A stretch of 6,795 nucleotides of DNA. Source: Pseudomonadota bacterium (GTDB lineage: Bacteria; Desulfobacterota; Anaeroferrophillalia; Anaeroferrophillales; Anaeroferrophillaceae). Under the pieces are notes generated by a model, which had not been told where the DNA came from, did no database searches, and saw only the letters and a list, made by a program, of their open reading frames with translations. Within the stretch, counting starts at the first letter, position 1. Each line of letters opens with the position of its first letter. Of the stretch, positions 6,461 through 6,795 are shown piece by piece. The position numbers and the translations under genes were made by a program. Location: NCBI GenBank assembly GCA_011042595.1, contig DQWO01000013.1, positions 1-6,795 of the forward strand. The letters are read 5' to 3'.

Positions 6461-6795
6461 ATGAAAACAGGAATGCGTAAAGAGAGGATTGATCGTGGTA
6501 TCAAGGTTCGTTCCGATGGTATTTACGCCTTATCGTCATGGCGTGAGATGTCATATCTTATGGCCCCTCGCGTGTTGCTTATCGCTGGACTGCTTCTGGC
6601 TCCGTTAATTCTCCATTTTTTCCCTTATTGGCAGAAGGTGCTTTTGATTGTCTGTATCTATGCGCTGTTATCAATGGCCTTTGATTTTCTTGCCAACTAT
6701 GTCGGTCTGGTCTGTCTCGGCGGCTCCTTTTTTGTCGGGGTCGGTGGTTACGGTGCCGCCCTGGTTGGAGTTATCATTTACCAGGTGATTTTGAA
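6461..6795 (+). CDS. livM: Branched-chain amino acid-type ABC transporter permease, LivM family, N-terminal part; 3' end suspect
   Basis: The reading frame opens at ATG 6461, 3 nt after the livH stop, and stays open to the window end (111 complete codons; LivM proteins are usually over 300 residues). After a polar N-terminal stretch of about 34 residues come two hydrophobic segments (about 36-55 and 59-78). The LivM-type motif NYVGLVCLGGSFFVGVGGYGAAL (79-101, the counterpart of the family's GY-G-SLGHAAFFGIGAYTAAL) follows. Together with the LivH-type protein it would form the membrane channel. From about residue 99 onward the protein reads AALVGVIIYQVIL, identical to LivH residues 68-80, because the last 43 bases copy livH. 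That is not the expected LivM continuation, so the true gene sequence is probably lost at about 6753-6763. Identification rests on residues 1-98. Confidence 0.85.
   Translation, partial: MKTGMRKERIDRGIKVRSDGIYALSSWREMSYLMAPRVLLIAGLLLAPLILHFFPYWQKVLLIVCIYALLSMAFDFLANYVGLVCLGGSFFVGVGGYGAALVGVIIYQVIL
6753..6795 (+). repeat. 43-nt exact direct repeat, copy 2 (window end, inside livM)
   Basis: Identical to 5790-5832 and running to the very last base of the window, so the true length of the repeat may be greater. It joins the LivM frame to LivH sequence in phase. A shared GTGCCGCCCTG that suits both genes could have served as the junction. Interpreted as a chimeric contig end or the edge of a 963-bp tandem duplication. 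Confidence 0.97.

Overview
The window (6,795 bases) holds seven plus-strand genes, the two outermost cut by the window ends. It suggests a Gram-negative, anaerobe-type bacterium with moderate GC. The supporting features are an NtrC-class sigma-54 activator, a Sec-exported periplasmic binding protein without a lipobox, and a cytoplasmic histidine kinase with an RsbRD-like N-terminus. Deltaproteobacteria (Desulfobacterota) would fit, but that placement is inference; no rRNA or strong taxonomic marker is present.

Layout. Positions 1-378 are the 3' part of rsmI (16S rRNA C1402 2'-O-methyltransferase). Nine bases later a two-component pair begins: a soluble PAS histidine kinase (388-1896) overlapping by 22 nt a sigma-54-dependent response regulator (1875-3224). 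A 305-nt AT-rich intergenic region follows. It carries a tandem pair of 17-bp palindrome-like sites (3261-3296) and, about 170 bp downstream, a very good -24/-12 sigma-54 promoter (3449-3464). That promoter points into a branched-chain-amino-acid-type (HAAT/Liv) ABC transporter locus: a periplasmic substrate-binding protein (3530-4798), a nitroreductase-family flavoprotein (4807-5412), a LivH-type permease (starting at GTG 5591) and the beginning of a LivM-type permease (6461 onward). Between the nitroreductase and livH lies an imperfect inverted repeat built from 9-nt CACAGAG units, which looks like a dispersed repeat element.

How the parts fit. The simplest reading is a complete regulatory circuit. 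The kinase senses a cytoplasmic signal and phosphorylates the regulator, which binds the tandem palindromes as an enhancer and activates sigma-54 RNA polymerase at 3449-3464 to express the transporter and the nitroreductase. The transported substrate cannot be named from sequence. The ATPase genes (livG/livF) would be expected beyond the window.

A caution: the last 43 bases (6753-6795) are identical to 5790-5832 inside livH. They turn the LivM reading frame into LivH sequence after about residue 98-101. This is either an assembly or amplification chimera or the edge of a 963-bp tandem duplication, and the end of livM should not be trusted. I found no CRISPR array, tRNA, rRNA, transposase or clearly novel defence system.
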